Of a stretch of DNA of 64,000 nucleotides, positions 30,450-42,700 are shown one piece after another. Source of the stretch: Karstenula rhodostoma CBS 690.94 (taxonomy: Eukaryota; Ascomycota; Dothideomycetes; Pleosporales; Didymosphaeriaceae); contig MU001498.1 in the NCBI GenBank assembly GCA_010093485.1, positions 1,790,518 to 1,854,517 of the forward strand, in the 5' to 3' direction. Position 1 is the first letter of the stretch; the number at the start of each line of letters is the position of its first letter. The notes beneath the pieces are model-generated. The model ran no database searches. It had not been told where the DNA came from and was given only the letters and a program-made list of their open reading frames with translations. Position numbers and translations under genes: made by a program.

Positions 30450-31849
30450 CTTGTCGGTTGTTGCAAGCTGGAAGCTAGATTGCAAATGAGTGCTATTCGA
30501 AAATTTGTCACTGCTCCGCTCTCTGATACTGTCTATACTACGATATGCCCTGATTTGGTATTTGCTACTAGGTGATCTTGACATTCGGTTGCCGAGCTAA
30601 TCTCATCATCCCGGCTTCCGAACAGTGTACGTTGGATGATTATGTGTGGAGTTTGCATCTTTCTCCAATTGAGACAGCTGCAATCTTGATTAGGTGTCGC
30701 AGGAGAAGCCAAACGCAGTCGTTATCTTGCCTCCCATGGACTTTCCTTTGCTCTTGCTTCCTCAGAGATTTTGGCAGAGCACGAAGCCGGTCGGCTGGCC
30801 CAGCCAGACAGCCAGTGTATGTTGTTGTGCTGGCAGGCCGCAACACAGTCGCGAACCTTGTATCACGGCAGGATATCCTGGTGATATTCAAGAAAAGAAA
30901 GGGGGTTGAGACACTAGCAGATCTCGTCTGGTAGCAGCAAAAGTCACAGAGCTTCCAGTGCACAGGCTTGGTTAGCGGTGCCCTACACCTAATTGTTGAG
31001 CTTTTTGAAAGTGGACACACTTGTTTCCATGAACAGATACGCAGCAAAGTGGTTTCGCTCAGCATTTGCACAGCATGCTCCCACGAGAATCCGTTAGATA
31101 TCGTACTAGTTTTTGCTGTATGTCGTCTTTCAGAGAAATATGGTAGACTCTGGAGACGCCAAGAAGTGATTGAACAGGTGGCTAGGCGCGCAAATTAGAA
31201 TTTTGCATAGAACGAGGCGCAGGTTCGAAATGGGTGGGCATCTTTTCTGCCTTGCACATACCCGGGTTTCGGAAGCCAATACAAAGTCCTGTTTGAGTGC
31301 CGCGGGGTCTATATTTTGATTGGATTTGCCCCGCAGATTGCCATATCTGAAAGGTTCCAATGGGGCGGGACGGACTCGGCAATTCATCAAATCGATGCAC
31401 CCGCTCCCTCACCGCCACAGCCGTTTCCGACATCATGTTGCGAGCTCAAGCACTTGGCCCACTTCTTCCGAAGCCTTTCATGCTCTTTTGCAAACAATCT
31501 GGCCCCTTCCCGGGCCGATGTCAGACTGTGCCATATCGAGAAGGCATGATCTACATCCGTCATCATGTTGTGCGACATTTGAGAGCGCACAGGTTTCAAC
31601 GGTCATCTCCCGTGGTATTGGTACCGACGTTAGGGTTTTTTCATATTGGCATATTGCAGTGCCGCCCCAAAAATAGGGCATGTGTTGTTGTCCTGGGGCT
31701 GTGCCGCAATATGCCCGGCACGCTGCCTTTATGCAGCCGCGAGCCTTTTCAACTCAAGTCCAACGCTAGAACCCTCAGCCCACTTCGGCGTAGTAATACC
31801 ATCACCTGCGGCCTTCTACATCACGATAAATCTTTCATATCACCTTCCT
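30450..31849. other. 1.4-kb intergenic region, no supported gene
   Basis: Between the methyltransferase and the MFS exporter no complete gene is visible. It holds the motif CCGG-CTT-CCGA at 30611-30621. A short plus-strand frame near 30,694 reads AVVILPPMDF, close to SLILPPIDF in the neighbouring methyltransferase, which may be a relic. A minus-strand frame at 31599-31387 (AFSIWHSLTSAREGARLF and on) looks protein-like but is only 70 codons and matches no family I know. Confidence 0.45.
30611..30621. promoter_or_regulatory. ETP-type regulator motif CCGG-CTT-CCGA
   Basis: One base from TCGG-N3-CCGA, about 160 bp upstream of the start of the second methyltransferase copy (30449). Confidence 0.45.
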
Positions 31850-33562
31850 ATGTCGGTTCCTTTGGAATCCGCGATGGTGGAGGCGGCGGAAGCGGCGGAA
31901 GCAAAATCGCCGCCTGCAACCACGAAGAGCGAGGAAGAAGCACAGCAAGACAGCATCGGAGAGAAGACCACCGAACAAGAGAAGCTTCAGAACCCTCCAA
32001 AGTCAAAGCGTAGCTGGAGGTTCTGGCTCGTCTTCACTTCACTATGTCTGATTTCCTTCATCTCAGCCGTCGACTCCACCATTGTTACGGTAGCGCTGCC
32101 TACAATGACGCGCGCCATTGGTGGGGAGAAAGAATACATTTGGTTGGCCAACGTTTTCGTTTTCGCGGCAACAACAACCCAGCCTTTGTTTGGGCAGGTC
32201 TCCAACATTTTCGGTCGCCGCTATCCTATGCTAATATCTATCGCTTTGTTTGCTCTTGGAAGTGGCATCACCGGGGGAGCAAATGGAGTCGCTATGTTTA
32301 TCGCCGGGCGAACAGTGCAGGGTTTGGGATCAGGTGGCTTATTCGTTCTACTGGACTTGATTGTATGCGATTTGGTTCCGCTTCGTGACCGAGGCAAATA
32401 CTTGGCGTTCATGCTCTCAACAGCAGCTGTTGGAACAGTTATCGGCCCAATCATCGGGGGATCTTTAACTTCAAACTGGCGATGGATCTTTTACCTCAAC
32501 CTCCCAATATCCGGTATAGCGCTTGCCGCCATGTTCGCCTTTCTGAGGGTGAAGTACAACCGCGACCCGAGCTGGAGGCATTCTCTTATGCGCGTTGACT
32601 TTTTGGGCAACTTTATCTTTATCGCCTCCACCTGCGCACTCCTTTTTGGCTTGATCACAGGTGGAAATTTGCACCCTTGGTCGTCTTGGAGAGTTATCTT
32701 GTCATTGGTGCTTGGGATCCTCGGTTGGATCGGCTTCCACATTCACCAGGCCTGGTTTTGCAAGGAACCCAGCGTACCGCCGCATCTTTTCAAGAACCGG
32801 ACATCCGCTATCGGTTTTGTACTTTGCTTCACCTCGTCGATGCTGCTCGTCTGGGTTGTCTACTTCCTTCCGCTATATTTCCAAGCAGTGCTTGGGGCAT
32901 CGCCAATGCGAGCCGGTGTTGACTTTTTGCCGTACACCGCATTTGTGGTGCCTTTTGGAATGGCTGCTGGTGGATACTTGTCCAAGGTAGGGAAGTTCAA
33001 ACCCTTGCATTGGGTGGGCTTCGCTCTGAGCTCTATTGGATGCGGCCTCTTGTCAATACTAGACGAGACATCCTCCAAAGCCCGGTGGGTGTGCATTCAA
33101 ATACCTGTCGCGGGAGGGACCGGCATCGTAATGACAGCGCTGTTGACTTCAACACTTGCCGCACTGCCGGAGAAAGATGTGGCTGTCGCCACGGCGACAT
33201 ATTCCTTCTTGAGAAGCTTTGGCTTTGTCTGGGGTGTGACACTGCCTTCAATCATCTTCAATGGACAGTTCGACAGCCGCCTTGACGAGATTTCAGACCC
33301 AGCCGTGCGAAACGTACTCAGGAACGGGCAGGCGTACAGTTATGCTAGCGGTGGATTTGTCCATCAGCTGCCCTCGGAGACGCGTCAAGAGGTTATCCGA
33401 GTATACGTCCACGCTCTCTGGGCCCAGTGGATCGCAGCTGCAGCCTTCGCCATTTTTAGCTTCTTCCTCGTCTTTGTGGAGAAGCACGTGGAGCTAAGAA
33501 ATGAATTAAACACGGAATTCGGCCTTGACGAGATGGAGAAACCGAAAGCAGATAAGAGTTAG
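31850..33562 (+). CDS. gliA: GliA-like MFS exporter (DHA2, 14-helix type)
   Basis: A single exon of 570 codons plus stop. A hydrophilic N-terminal tail of about 60 residues, rich in Glu/Ala/Ser/Lys, is followed by about 14 hydrophobic helices. DHA2 marks are clear: ISAVDSTIVTVALPTM in helix 1, FGRRYPML in loop 2-3, GRTVQGLGSGGLFVLLDLIV in helix 4 and GPIIGGSLTSNWRWIFYLNL in helix 5. GliA is the gliotoxin exporter and most ETP clusters carry one such protein, so export and self-protection are likely. I chose the ATG at 31850, right before the acidic tail; the frame stays open 204 bp further upstream but that part looks non-coding. This is the last intact gene before the AT-rich block. Confidence 0.9.
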   Translation: MSVPLESAMVEAAEAAEAKSPPATTKSEEEAQQDSIGEKTTEQEKLQNPPKSKRSWRFWLVFTSLCLISFISAVDSTIVTVALPTMTRAIGGEKEYIWLANVFVFAATTTQPLFGQVSNIFGRRYPMLISIALFALGSGITGGANGVAMFIAGRTVQGLGSGGLFVLLDLIVCDLVPLRDRGKYLAFMLSTAAVGTVIGPIIGGSLTSNWRWIFYLNLPISGIALAAMFAFLRVKYNRDPSWRHSLMRVDFLGNFIFIASTCALLFGLITGGNLHPWSSWRVILSLVLGILGWIGFHIHQAWFCKEPSVPPHLFKNRTSAIGFVLCFTSSMLLVWVVYFLPLYFQAVLGASPMRAGVDFLPYTAFVVPFGMAAGGYLSKVGKFKPLHWVGFALSSIGCGLLSILDETSSKARWVCIQIPVAGGTGIVMTALLTSTLAALPEKDVAVATATYSFLRSFGFVWGVTLPSIIFNGQFDSRLDEISDPAVRNVLRNGQAYSYASGGFVHQLPSETRQEVIRVYVHALWAQWIAAAAFAIFSFFLVFVEKHVELRNELNTEFGLDEMEKPKADKS

Positions 33563-33899
33563 AGAAACGATTGGGACAGGGAGCGGCTATAGGAAGCGAG
33601 CGGCAAAGAAAACGAGCGCTTTCTAAAGCTAGGATTTCTTGTAGGAATCTCTGCATTGTTATATGTTTGTTCATTATATAGGTTTAGCCTAAATTGGTCC
33701 CGTGCCATAAGCTGCAATCTACCCCAAGATAATTGCAGTTCACATGTACCCTATGAACGGAGGTGCCAGGGTGAGATAATCGAATCTGGTTATATTGCAT
33801 TATACTGAACCACTATCTGCCTTTGATCGTATAGCCGGCAAAGCGCGCTGTTGCTGCCAAAGGTACTTAACGGATGGGCGGTATCGACAGGAAAGGTAA

Positions 33900-34228
33900 C
33901 CATGGGACGACAACGCAACATACGCGGTGTTCCGCAATGTGCTTGAATACGATGTCACAGATGATACCAAAGCGTTCAAAGCCGCCATGCTAGACGGCAA
34001 ACGTTGCGGTAAAGGCTGCAACGGGTCTACGCTCAATAACGCCATCGTGTACATACCTCCAGGCACGCACTTGATCTCGACTACCATTCCCATGCCGTTC
34101 GGATGCAAGTCATTGGAGATAAAAACGGCAGACCAACCATTCTGGCCTCCAAATTGTTGATTGGGATGGGGGTCCTGTCTAAGGACGAGTATACGGGCGG
34201 AGGATCACGGAATTCGTACCGTCTCTAA
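33900..34228 (+). pseudogene. GH55 glucan 1,3-beta-glucosidase fragment with frameshift
   Basis: An N-terminal piece of a pectate-lyase-like GH55 domain: YDVTDDTKAFKAAM, GKGCNGSTLN and IVYIPPGTHLISTTIP in one frame up to about 34,100, then VIGDKNGRPTI, GMGVLSKDEYTGGG in another frame from about 34,103. Both blocks are in the family order, so one reading frame has been broken by a shift. There is no upstream exon and no continuation to full length (the family is several hundred residues long). It is a dead remnant unrelated to the ETP pathway, at the edge of the AT-rich block. Confidence 0.75.
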
Positions 34229-34742
34229 TGATAATGATAGATGATCAAGGTATCGGACAAGCGATTTGTGGTGAGATGGTAGGTAAAAGACTACCTTATC
34301 ATGCCTGCAAAGTAGCTTGTCGAGCTTTAGGGCGGGGATTGGAATCAGTTGAATTTCTTCCAGAACATCAGCGATGTAGGTTGTCGAGCGTGACTCTGTC
34401 GAAAACGCGTAGGCTTACCGCAACGTCACCAGGCTCTATATCTTCACACCCCTGTTGGAAATCTGTACATAACGTCAAAAGCGGAACGCATGGTAAATTT
34501 GGTCAAGAGAGGGCTCAATCCACGGTCGCGTACTGTTGAAGGGAGCTGGGGAGCAAGTTCAGGGTGATCTATTGTATTGTCACTGAGCGTTGGGAGAGAA
34601 GCTCCCAGGCTCGATATATATATATGGATCCGGCTGGCCCAAGCTCGATTGAGCGCCCACGCGTAGATAGCACGTGCTTTTCACGCCACATGTACGTGCT
34701 CTAATTCTCGTGAATATCAATTACTGATGACTATCAGCTCAC
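34229..34742. other. Spacer between two pseudogenes
   Basis: No gene is supported. A short stretch near 34,338 (NQLNFFQNISDV) could be further GH55 debris. A TATATATATA run lies at 34,615-34,625. Confidence 0.35.
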
Positions 34743-36018
34743 ATGACGCAACTGGTGCTCGATGAAATCGACAACTCATTGAAGACGCAACTCGGCAACG
34801 CCCAGGAGACCAAAGAAGTCAAAGCCACGGAATTCTTTGGCCGAGTTGCTCACCAAACGGCGTGCCGAATCATGATTGGACTAGAGCTATATCGAGATAA
34901 AAACTTCCTCGACAACACTACTGGTCTCCTGGAGTCCATCTTTGCGACGGCTATTGTCACTGTAACGCTTCCCCTCGGGCTATTCTGAGGGATGCTGTCG
35001 CCTCTGTTCACGCTGCCGCACACGTGGAAGCTGCAAAAGTGCGCCAAAATGCTTAAGCCTGTTGTCACGGCTAGACTGCAAAAGCGGGGCGAGTCCAAAG
35101 GTGGCAGTGTGGAAGGCGACAGGCCCGATGCCATGGATTGGGCCATCGAACAAGGCGCACACGATCCGCAGCTCAACGACGCCGACGTCTTGACAGAAGA
35201 GCTGCTCCACAATCTTTGGCCAGTGAATTCGGCCCCGGGCGGCCTGATGATGCCGATCGTGTACCGACTGTGTCTCTACAGAGAGCCACTCAAGAAGAAG
35301 GCCCAAGCGGCCATGGCAGAACACGGGTGGTCTGAGAAAGCGCTCAGCAAACTGCACATGCAAGACAGTTTCGTCCGGGGAATCAATCGCCTCTATCCCA
35401 CTGGTCCAGGTAAGTACAGTAGCACCCCGCAAGGCCGGGAGATGATGACTGATGCAAAACAAGTGACGTGCTCCCGAACTGTCGTTGGCCGCCCCTTCAC
35501 CTTCTCGGAGGGCATTCGGGTTCCCTATTAAAGCTATCCAGTGCGACACCGACAGCTTCGTCCGGCCGCTAGAGTTCGATGGCTTCCGATTCAAGGACGC
35601 GTGCGGGGAAAACGAGGTAGTCAAAGTGTCGCGCCATTGGACAGCGACGGCCATGGCTACGAAGAACCTTGGGTAAGTGGCCTCTTGGTCCGCAAAATCA
35701 CACGCGGAGTGCTAATGCAGTCCCAGCTGGGGGTACGGCAACCATGCCTGTCCCGGTCGCTTCTTCACCGTCCGCGAGATAAAGCTGATGCTGACCAAGT
35801 TACTGCTCGAGTATAAGTTTAGCTGGAAGCAGGACAGCAAACTGGGGAGGCCGGCGCCTGTGAATGTGGAGGGGCAGTTTGTGCCTAATCTGTCGCAGAC
35901 ATTGCTTTCGGGCACCGGTTTTGCTGAGAGGTGCCGGAGGCGGTTTGCGCTATCGATAGAATATAGATGGAGGGACCCACTGCGGCGTAAATACTGGCTA
36001 GCTAGGGTGTCGAGATAA
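34743..36018 (+). pseudogene. Truncated, mutated cytochrome P450
   Basis: C-terminal two-thirds of a fungal P450 of the ent-kaurene oxidase-like type. Recognisable parts are FGRVAHQTACRIMIGLEL, LPHTWKL, FVRGINRLYPTGP, RPLEFDGFRF and the heme loop [14 protein letters not shown]. Breaks: no N-terminal anchor or start region; an in-frame TGA at 34986-34988, which a single C-to-T change from CGA would explain; and a one-base frame change near 35,515-35,540. Two introns are still recognisable (35410-35463 and 35673-35726). The C-terminus runs on past the usual end to 36018. The next 50 bp lead into the AT-rich DNA, so leakage of RIP from the adjacent repeats is a likely cause of decay. Confidence 0.8.
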
Positions 36019-36242
36019 ATTCGCAGAGGATCCGCAACTAGCAATATCATTCTGGAGGCCGTTAACAGTTAAGCCTTGTGGCGAGGGTCATGAAGGTAAA
36101 AAGTTAGCTTAAGGTTAGAAATTTTTAGGAGATAAAATTTTATATTCTATATACCAGGATATAGAGAAAAAGTATATAAATTAAATATACTCTTCTAATA
36201 TTCTATAAGGGTTATAGTTATAGAGTTATTTATAGTAAAAGT

Positions 36243-36352
36243 ATAAATAAACTAGTAACTATACTAATCTTTATTAAATAAATTAGTAATCGCGTTAATC
36301 CTAATTAAATAAATTAGTAATTATACTAACCTTAATTAAATAAATTAGTAAT
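36243..36352. repeat. Degenerate tandem repeat, about 36-bp unit
   Basis: Three consecutive units share AAATAAATTAGTAAT followed by a TACTAA/GTTAAT-like segment and CTTAATTAA or CCTAATTAA. They lie at the very start of the AT-rich block. Confidence 0.55.
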
Positions 36353-37029
36353 ATATACTATATCTAATAGCTAAGCTTAAATATATCTATTCTATTTTAT
36401 AATATAGCCTATAATATTTAAAAGTTAATTAAAAAAATATTAAAATTCTAATAAAATAAAAAAAGCTACTAGATATTTTTATTAATAGTAATACTAATAC
36501 TAATACTAGATTTAGGCCCCTTTTAAATTTATCTATTATAAGTCTATACTCTAAGGTATACTAGTAACTATTTATTTAAACCTTAATTTTTAAATTAGTA
36601 CTAATATTTCTATCTATTATAACTCTCTCCTCTAGTTAAATAAATTAAAATACCTTACTAATTTATATAAAACTCTATTAGTATATTTATAATAAATTTT
36701 ATATTTTTAATAACTAAATTACTTTTTATTTATTTAATTTTAAGAAAGATTTTTATTTTAATTAAAAAAGAAATATTAAATTTAATATAGTATAAATATT
36801 TTATTAACCTTTATATTTATTAAATATTACTAATTAATAATATTTATAAAAAGGGTTTTAAATTAGTATTTATAAACTTATTATTAAATTTAAAAGTAGA
36901 TAAATTAGGTATATATATTAGTATTCTATAGGGTAGTATATATATAAACTAGCTTATTTTATATATAAATAAGTAATAAAAACTTATTTAAATACTAAAT
37001 TATATAATAGAATAGATATTAGATACTTT

Positions 37030-37130
37030 CTAGTATATTAGTCTAGATATAAGTCTAGATATTAGACTAGATATTAGTCTAAATATTAGTTTAAATATTA
37101 GTTTAAATATTAGTCTATATATTAGACTAT
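37030..37130. repeat. Short-unit tandem repeat (about 14 bp)
   Basis: ATATTAGTCTAAAT-like units are repeated about seven times with small changes (TAGTCTAGATATAAG to TAGTTTAAATATTAG). Confidence 0.6.
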
Positions 37131-37229
37131 TACTATACTAATAAAATATAATTAAGTAATATAATATAGAAATTAAACTATATATTTAAGTAAAAAAGGA
37201 ATATAGTAATAAAAATAATATATAAATAA

Positions 37230-37980
37230 ATTTAAAAAGGTTTTTAAATTTAGAAATAGAGTATATTTAAATAAACTACTTTAATAATATAAATAAAGTA
37301 ACTCTATACTCTAATTATATTATATACCTTAAATATATATTTTAGATAAATAGTATATTAGAAAATATCTATTTTTCTTTAAATTATAGAAATCTAGATA
37401 TTTATAAATAAAATATTTATATTTAACTAAATAATAAAACTTTTAAAGTAATTTTTAAATATAAATAGAGTACTAGATATAATATACTATAGAAAGATTA
37501 AATAAAATAGAATATACTATAAATAGATATAGTTTTAAGTAAGTAAAAATTAGAGTAGGTATTACTCTAAGTATTAAACTCTAGATATACTAATAAAGTA
37601 TTATTAAATAATTTATTATAGAAATTATAATATATATTTAAAAAAAAAGATATATATTAATAAAAATAGTATATTAATTAATTCTAAAAAGTTTTTAAGT
37701 TTAGAAATATAGTATATTAAAATTATCTACTTTAATTATATTATATACCTTAAATATATATTTTAAATAAATAATATATTATAAAATATTTATTTTTTAT
37801 AAGTTATAGAAATATAGATATTTATAAATAAAACGTTTATATTAAGCTAAATAATATAATTTTTAAAATAATTTTTAAATATAAATAAAGTCCTAGATAT
37901 ATTATATTATAGAAGTATTAAATATAATAAAATATACTATAAATAGATATAGTTTTAAGTAAGTATAAATTAAAAGTAAT
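37230..37980 (+). repeat. Diverged direct duplication, offset about 420 bp
   Basis: The stretch ending AGTTTTAAGTAAGTA at 37,531 recurs at 37,951. Upstream segments including TACCTTAAATATATATTTTA and CTTTTAAAGTAATTTTTAAA-like text occur in the same order in both copies. The copies differ mainly by transitions. Confidence 0.6.
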
Positions 37981-39675
37981 TAAGAATAATTAAGAGAATT
38001 AAACTATTAAATAAGTAAATAATAAAAGGTACTATAATTTTTCTTTCTAATATAGATATTAGGTTAGTACTAATATAGTATTTTAGTAAAAACCTAATAT
38101 TAAATTTATTATTTTCTATAGAGATAATCCTTAGTAGAACTCTATATTTTAATACTTTATAACTTTTTACCTAATTACCTAATTATAATAGTTTCTAAAC
38201 TAAACTACTTATAGTTAGTAATATAATCTAATAATAATTTATAATTTTTCTTTCTAAGTATTTAATATTTTTAAATATACTTAAAGATTTTAAAAAAACC
38301 TAGAAAGTTTAAATCTTAAATATCTCCACAATTATATAAGCTAGAACTATAATTTTTACACTATTAAATAGGGCTTAAAGAGTAGATATATTTAGACTTT
38401 TAAAGTACCCGGATATCTAAACTTCCTATTTAGGCAATTAAATCTTAGTATTTATTACTATAAAACTAGAAATAGCTATAACTTAATTATTATTAAAGTT
38501 ATAAATATAATTTTTAGTTCTATTTAAAGAGAAAAGTTTACTTAGTAATTTTAATATTCTAGATTTCCTAATTAGGCCTAGTTTGGATTTTCCCGGCCTA
38601 GATTAACGTTATTACATCGCGTTTTAAGAGTTAATTAAAACGCTTAAATAGCTTTTTTTTAGCTAATAAGAAGGCTTAAAAAAAGTATCCTAATTAGATA
38701 ATATATAGACCCGAGGTTTAGCCGGTTATATAGAAGCTCTATTATAATAGTTTACTTTTTTACTTTATTTATTATAAATAATAAAAAAGTAAAAATAGTT
38801 ATAAACTAGTATTTTTATTTATATTACTTATAGTAAATAATATAGAAACTATAATAGTTTTTAATTAACTCTAAGTAAGTAATAAGAAATAGATTAATAA
38901 ATATATTAAATATAAATAATATATACTATAATAAATAAAAGATAAAAATATAAAGAATATTAATATTTTATTTAAAATATAGACTAGTACTATATAAAAA
39001 TATATAAGTATAAATAAAATTTTAAAAAAATTAGAAAATATATAAAAACTAGTAAAGGTAGATAGTAATAAAATTAATATTATAATAGATTAGAATTATA
39101 TTATTAAAAATAATAGTATATAGTAATAGTCTATAATAGTTATTACTTAAAAGCTAGTTACTATAATAGAGTTTTTAATTATAAATACTTATAGTATTAG
39201 TAATATATTAATATTTATATTAGTAAAAACTACTAATATTTCTATAGAGACTTTAAATAATATATAAATATCTAGTTAGTATAATATCTTTTTAGCTTAA
39301 TTAAATAGTTAATATAAAATCTTTTTAGTTTAAAGTAATATACTACTATTTTAGATTAAATTTATATTTAGATAGTTATTTAAATATAGTATTATATTAT
39401 AGCTAGTATAATTATATTATAAAAAGTTTTTATTTTACTAATATATATAGGTGGCTAGTATAGTTCTATATATATTTATATATAATTATATATACTAGAT
39501 ATTCTAGATATACTAGTTAGTCCTATATTTTTATAAATATATATATATAAAGTTATATATAAGCTTATACTATTTATACTATCTATAAATTTAATATAAT
39601 AGGTATAATAGATATAGAGTATATAATAAGTTATAATAATTATTTACTATAATTTACTATAAAATTATACTTATT

Positions 39676-39786
39676 TTATATATTATAGAGATTTACTATA
39701 AGGTAGAGTAATTTAATAAAATAGAGGGGATAAAAAGATATATTATATTTTACTAATATATAAATAAAGAGAAACTAAAAAAGTAA
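39676..39786 (+). repeat. One arm of a long-range inverted repeat
   Basis: Text such as AGAGATTTACTATAAGGTAG and TACTAATATATAAATAAA recurs as its reverse complement at about 52,545-52,654. It is probably a solo LTR or terminal fragment of a further, unassigned repeat family. Confidence 0.6.
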
Positions 39787-42700
39787 TTAAAATATATATT
39801 TATTTTATACTATAGACCTCTATATAAAAGGTAGTATAAAATATAATATATTATTATAATTTCTAGAACTATTTACTTCTAGATAGTATATTATAATTTA
39901 TTATAAAATTATAAATATTTCTATTATAAATCTATATATAGTTAATAGTATAGAATATATTATACTATTTTAGTTTCTAGAATTATATACTCTCTAGTAC
40001 TATTTTTATAACTAGATTTTTTTTATACTATACCTAGATAACTATTCTATTAAAGATTCTATTATTTATAACTAAATATTTCTAAAAGCTATAGTAAATT
40101 ATATATAATATTAAACCTATTTTAAGCCTTTTTTTTATATATTCTATTATACTAAAAGTTTTATTTTTTAATATTTTTAGTAACTTTTTATTTTTTTTAT
40201 ATTTTTATATAAATTTTCTTTCTCTATTACTAGTATTAAAAAAAATTATAAATTTAATAGAATCCTTTTATACTATTAGAATAATAATATTTAAAAGTTT
40301 ATACTTTATAAACTATCTTATATATATATTAGATATTATTATATATACTAATTTCTATAAAAACTTTTTTATTAAATATATTTAATACTAATTTATTTAT
40401 ATTACTTATAATTATATTTATACTATCTAGTATATTATTTTATATACTATTATTATTAACTATATACTAATTTTATTAATATCTAGATTACTATTATTTA
40501 TAATAAACTTATTATAAAATTAAATATAGTAGTTTTAATATATATAATTTTTATAATAATAGTACTTACTTTACTAGAAATATTATAATTATTATAATTA
40601 AATAGTATACTATTTATTAGTTCTATCTTTCTATATTCTACTAGTAATATAAGGATATAAATATTAATTAGATTATTATAATTATTATTATTTAGAAATA
40701 GTAACTCTACTATAATCTAGTAGCCCTATTTAATAATATAGTATTATATAAGCTCTTTAATAAGGATTTATTTTATTATACTTATTTAATTCTATAGTTT
40801 TTTAATAGTATTATATACTATTTATAATATTAGTAAATATTTTTATTTAGTAGTAAAGTTATTTACTTTTAGTCTTATTTACTAATATTTATTAACTTAA
40901 TCTCGTACCCTTTTTCTATTCTAATAGGGCTATATATAATAGAAATTTAAAAAAAACTACTATATTTTCTATTAATATTTAGAAATACTCTTTTAATTTA
41001 GCCCCTTTAGTAATAGGGCTAAAGATAATATTAATTCTAAATAAATACCTACTAATTAGAAGAATAAAGACTTTACTATAAAATCTATTTTTTTCTAATT
41101 ATTTTAGTATTACTATATTATAGTAGCTAGTTATTACTAATATAGGCGGGTTATATATATAATTAATATTTAAGAATAAAAAGGTAAATTTATATAGTAC
41201 CTTTAATACTAATATTTAGGGTATAATACCTATATTAGAGGCTAATAAATAATAGTAATTATATACTATTTTTTAAATAACTATTAAGTATTATAAATAG
41301 TAAATCTAGATTTTATTATATATTTTAGTTTTATTAGTATATAAAAATTATCTTAAATTTTAATATATATATTAATTATAAGCTAATATTTATAATACTA
41401 TATAGTATACCCTATTACTTCTTAATATTATACTTATTATAGATTTAAGTCTAGATAGTTATAATTAGGTACTATAGTAGATTTATATATTTATTTATAT
41501 ATAAAATTAGTTTTATTATTTTAATAAATTTTTTTTTAATTAGTAATATAGTAATTACTTTTATAGTAATAGTAGCTATAATAATAATTTTTTTCTATAA
41601 AAATAGTTTAGATCTTTATTTTATTCTCTATTATAGTATTCTTATAGTAGATATAAATAATAATATTAATAATATAAGGCTAGATTTACTTATTAATAAT
41701 TTTAGAATAATAATAAATAAAACTATTATATAATTAGATTATATTTAAATATTATAATAGTATAGGCTTATAATAGTCTATATAAAATAATATTTAAAAT
41801 AATTAAAAAGTTATTCGTAGGCCTTTTTATTTATTTTATTTATAATACTAAATTAATTATAATATTAATACTCTTCTCTTTTTTTTTAAAGTCTTTAAAT
41901 TCTAGATATATTAGTAATATATAGCTATAAATAATAAATAACTTATACTTTATTATACTTTTATATTTTTATAAAAATCTTTTTCTATATTATTTTTAAA
42001 AAGATTTATATAGTTTTATTTATTAATATATTCTATTAGCTAATATTAATATCTAGTAGAAATATTAATTAATTACTTATATAGTATAAACTTTAGTAAC
42101 TTATAATAAATTTATTTAATTAAATTAATATACTTATAATACTACTCTACTTCTTATTATTTATAGAACTAGATAATATATATATTACCTATTTAAATTC
42201 TTTATTATCTAATAGTATTTATTATATTTTATTAATTTTAATATTAGAAGTTTATATATATTATAGATATAGTTAGTATAATTAATAGAAATAGTAACTA
42301 TTTAAAAAACCTATATTTATAATTTACTAAAAGTATATATTAATTTTATAATTCTATAGTTTATATATAAGTATATTCTCTATATAAATATATTTTTTAT
42401 ATAAATATATATAATATACTAACTAAAAATAGTTTATTATTACTATTAATTATTTTATTATATTATAGATTATCTATATTTATTAGCTAGTATACCCTTT
42501 TTTAAAATAATATAAATATATTATATTATTATATTAATATTAATACCCTATTATTTATATACTTATCTATTTAAAATATACTCTAGATATAAATAAATAA
42601 GGTTTAATATATTTTTTATTAAATTAACTATTATATCTAGTTTATATATAAGCTTATAAATACTTACTATCTATATTATTTATAGAATATATAGTTAGGA

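Noticed and set aside
31387..31599. A 70-codon minus-strand protein-like frame
   Set aside because: No continuation by splicing or frame could be found and no family is recognised, so it was only mentioned as part of the spacer.
31646..31849. N-terminal extension of the MFS exporter by 68 codons
   Set aside because: The extension has no resemblance to a transporter N-terminus; the ATG at 31850 directly precedes a typical acidic tail.
34980..34992. In-frame TGA of the P450 read as part of an intron
   Set aside because: No GT..AG pair around it keeps the frame while removing the codon, and coding similarity continues directly on both sides.
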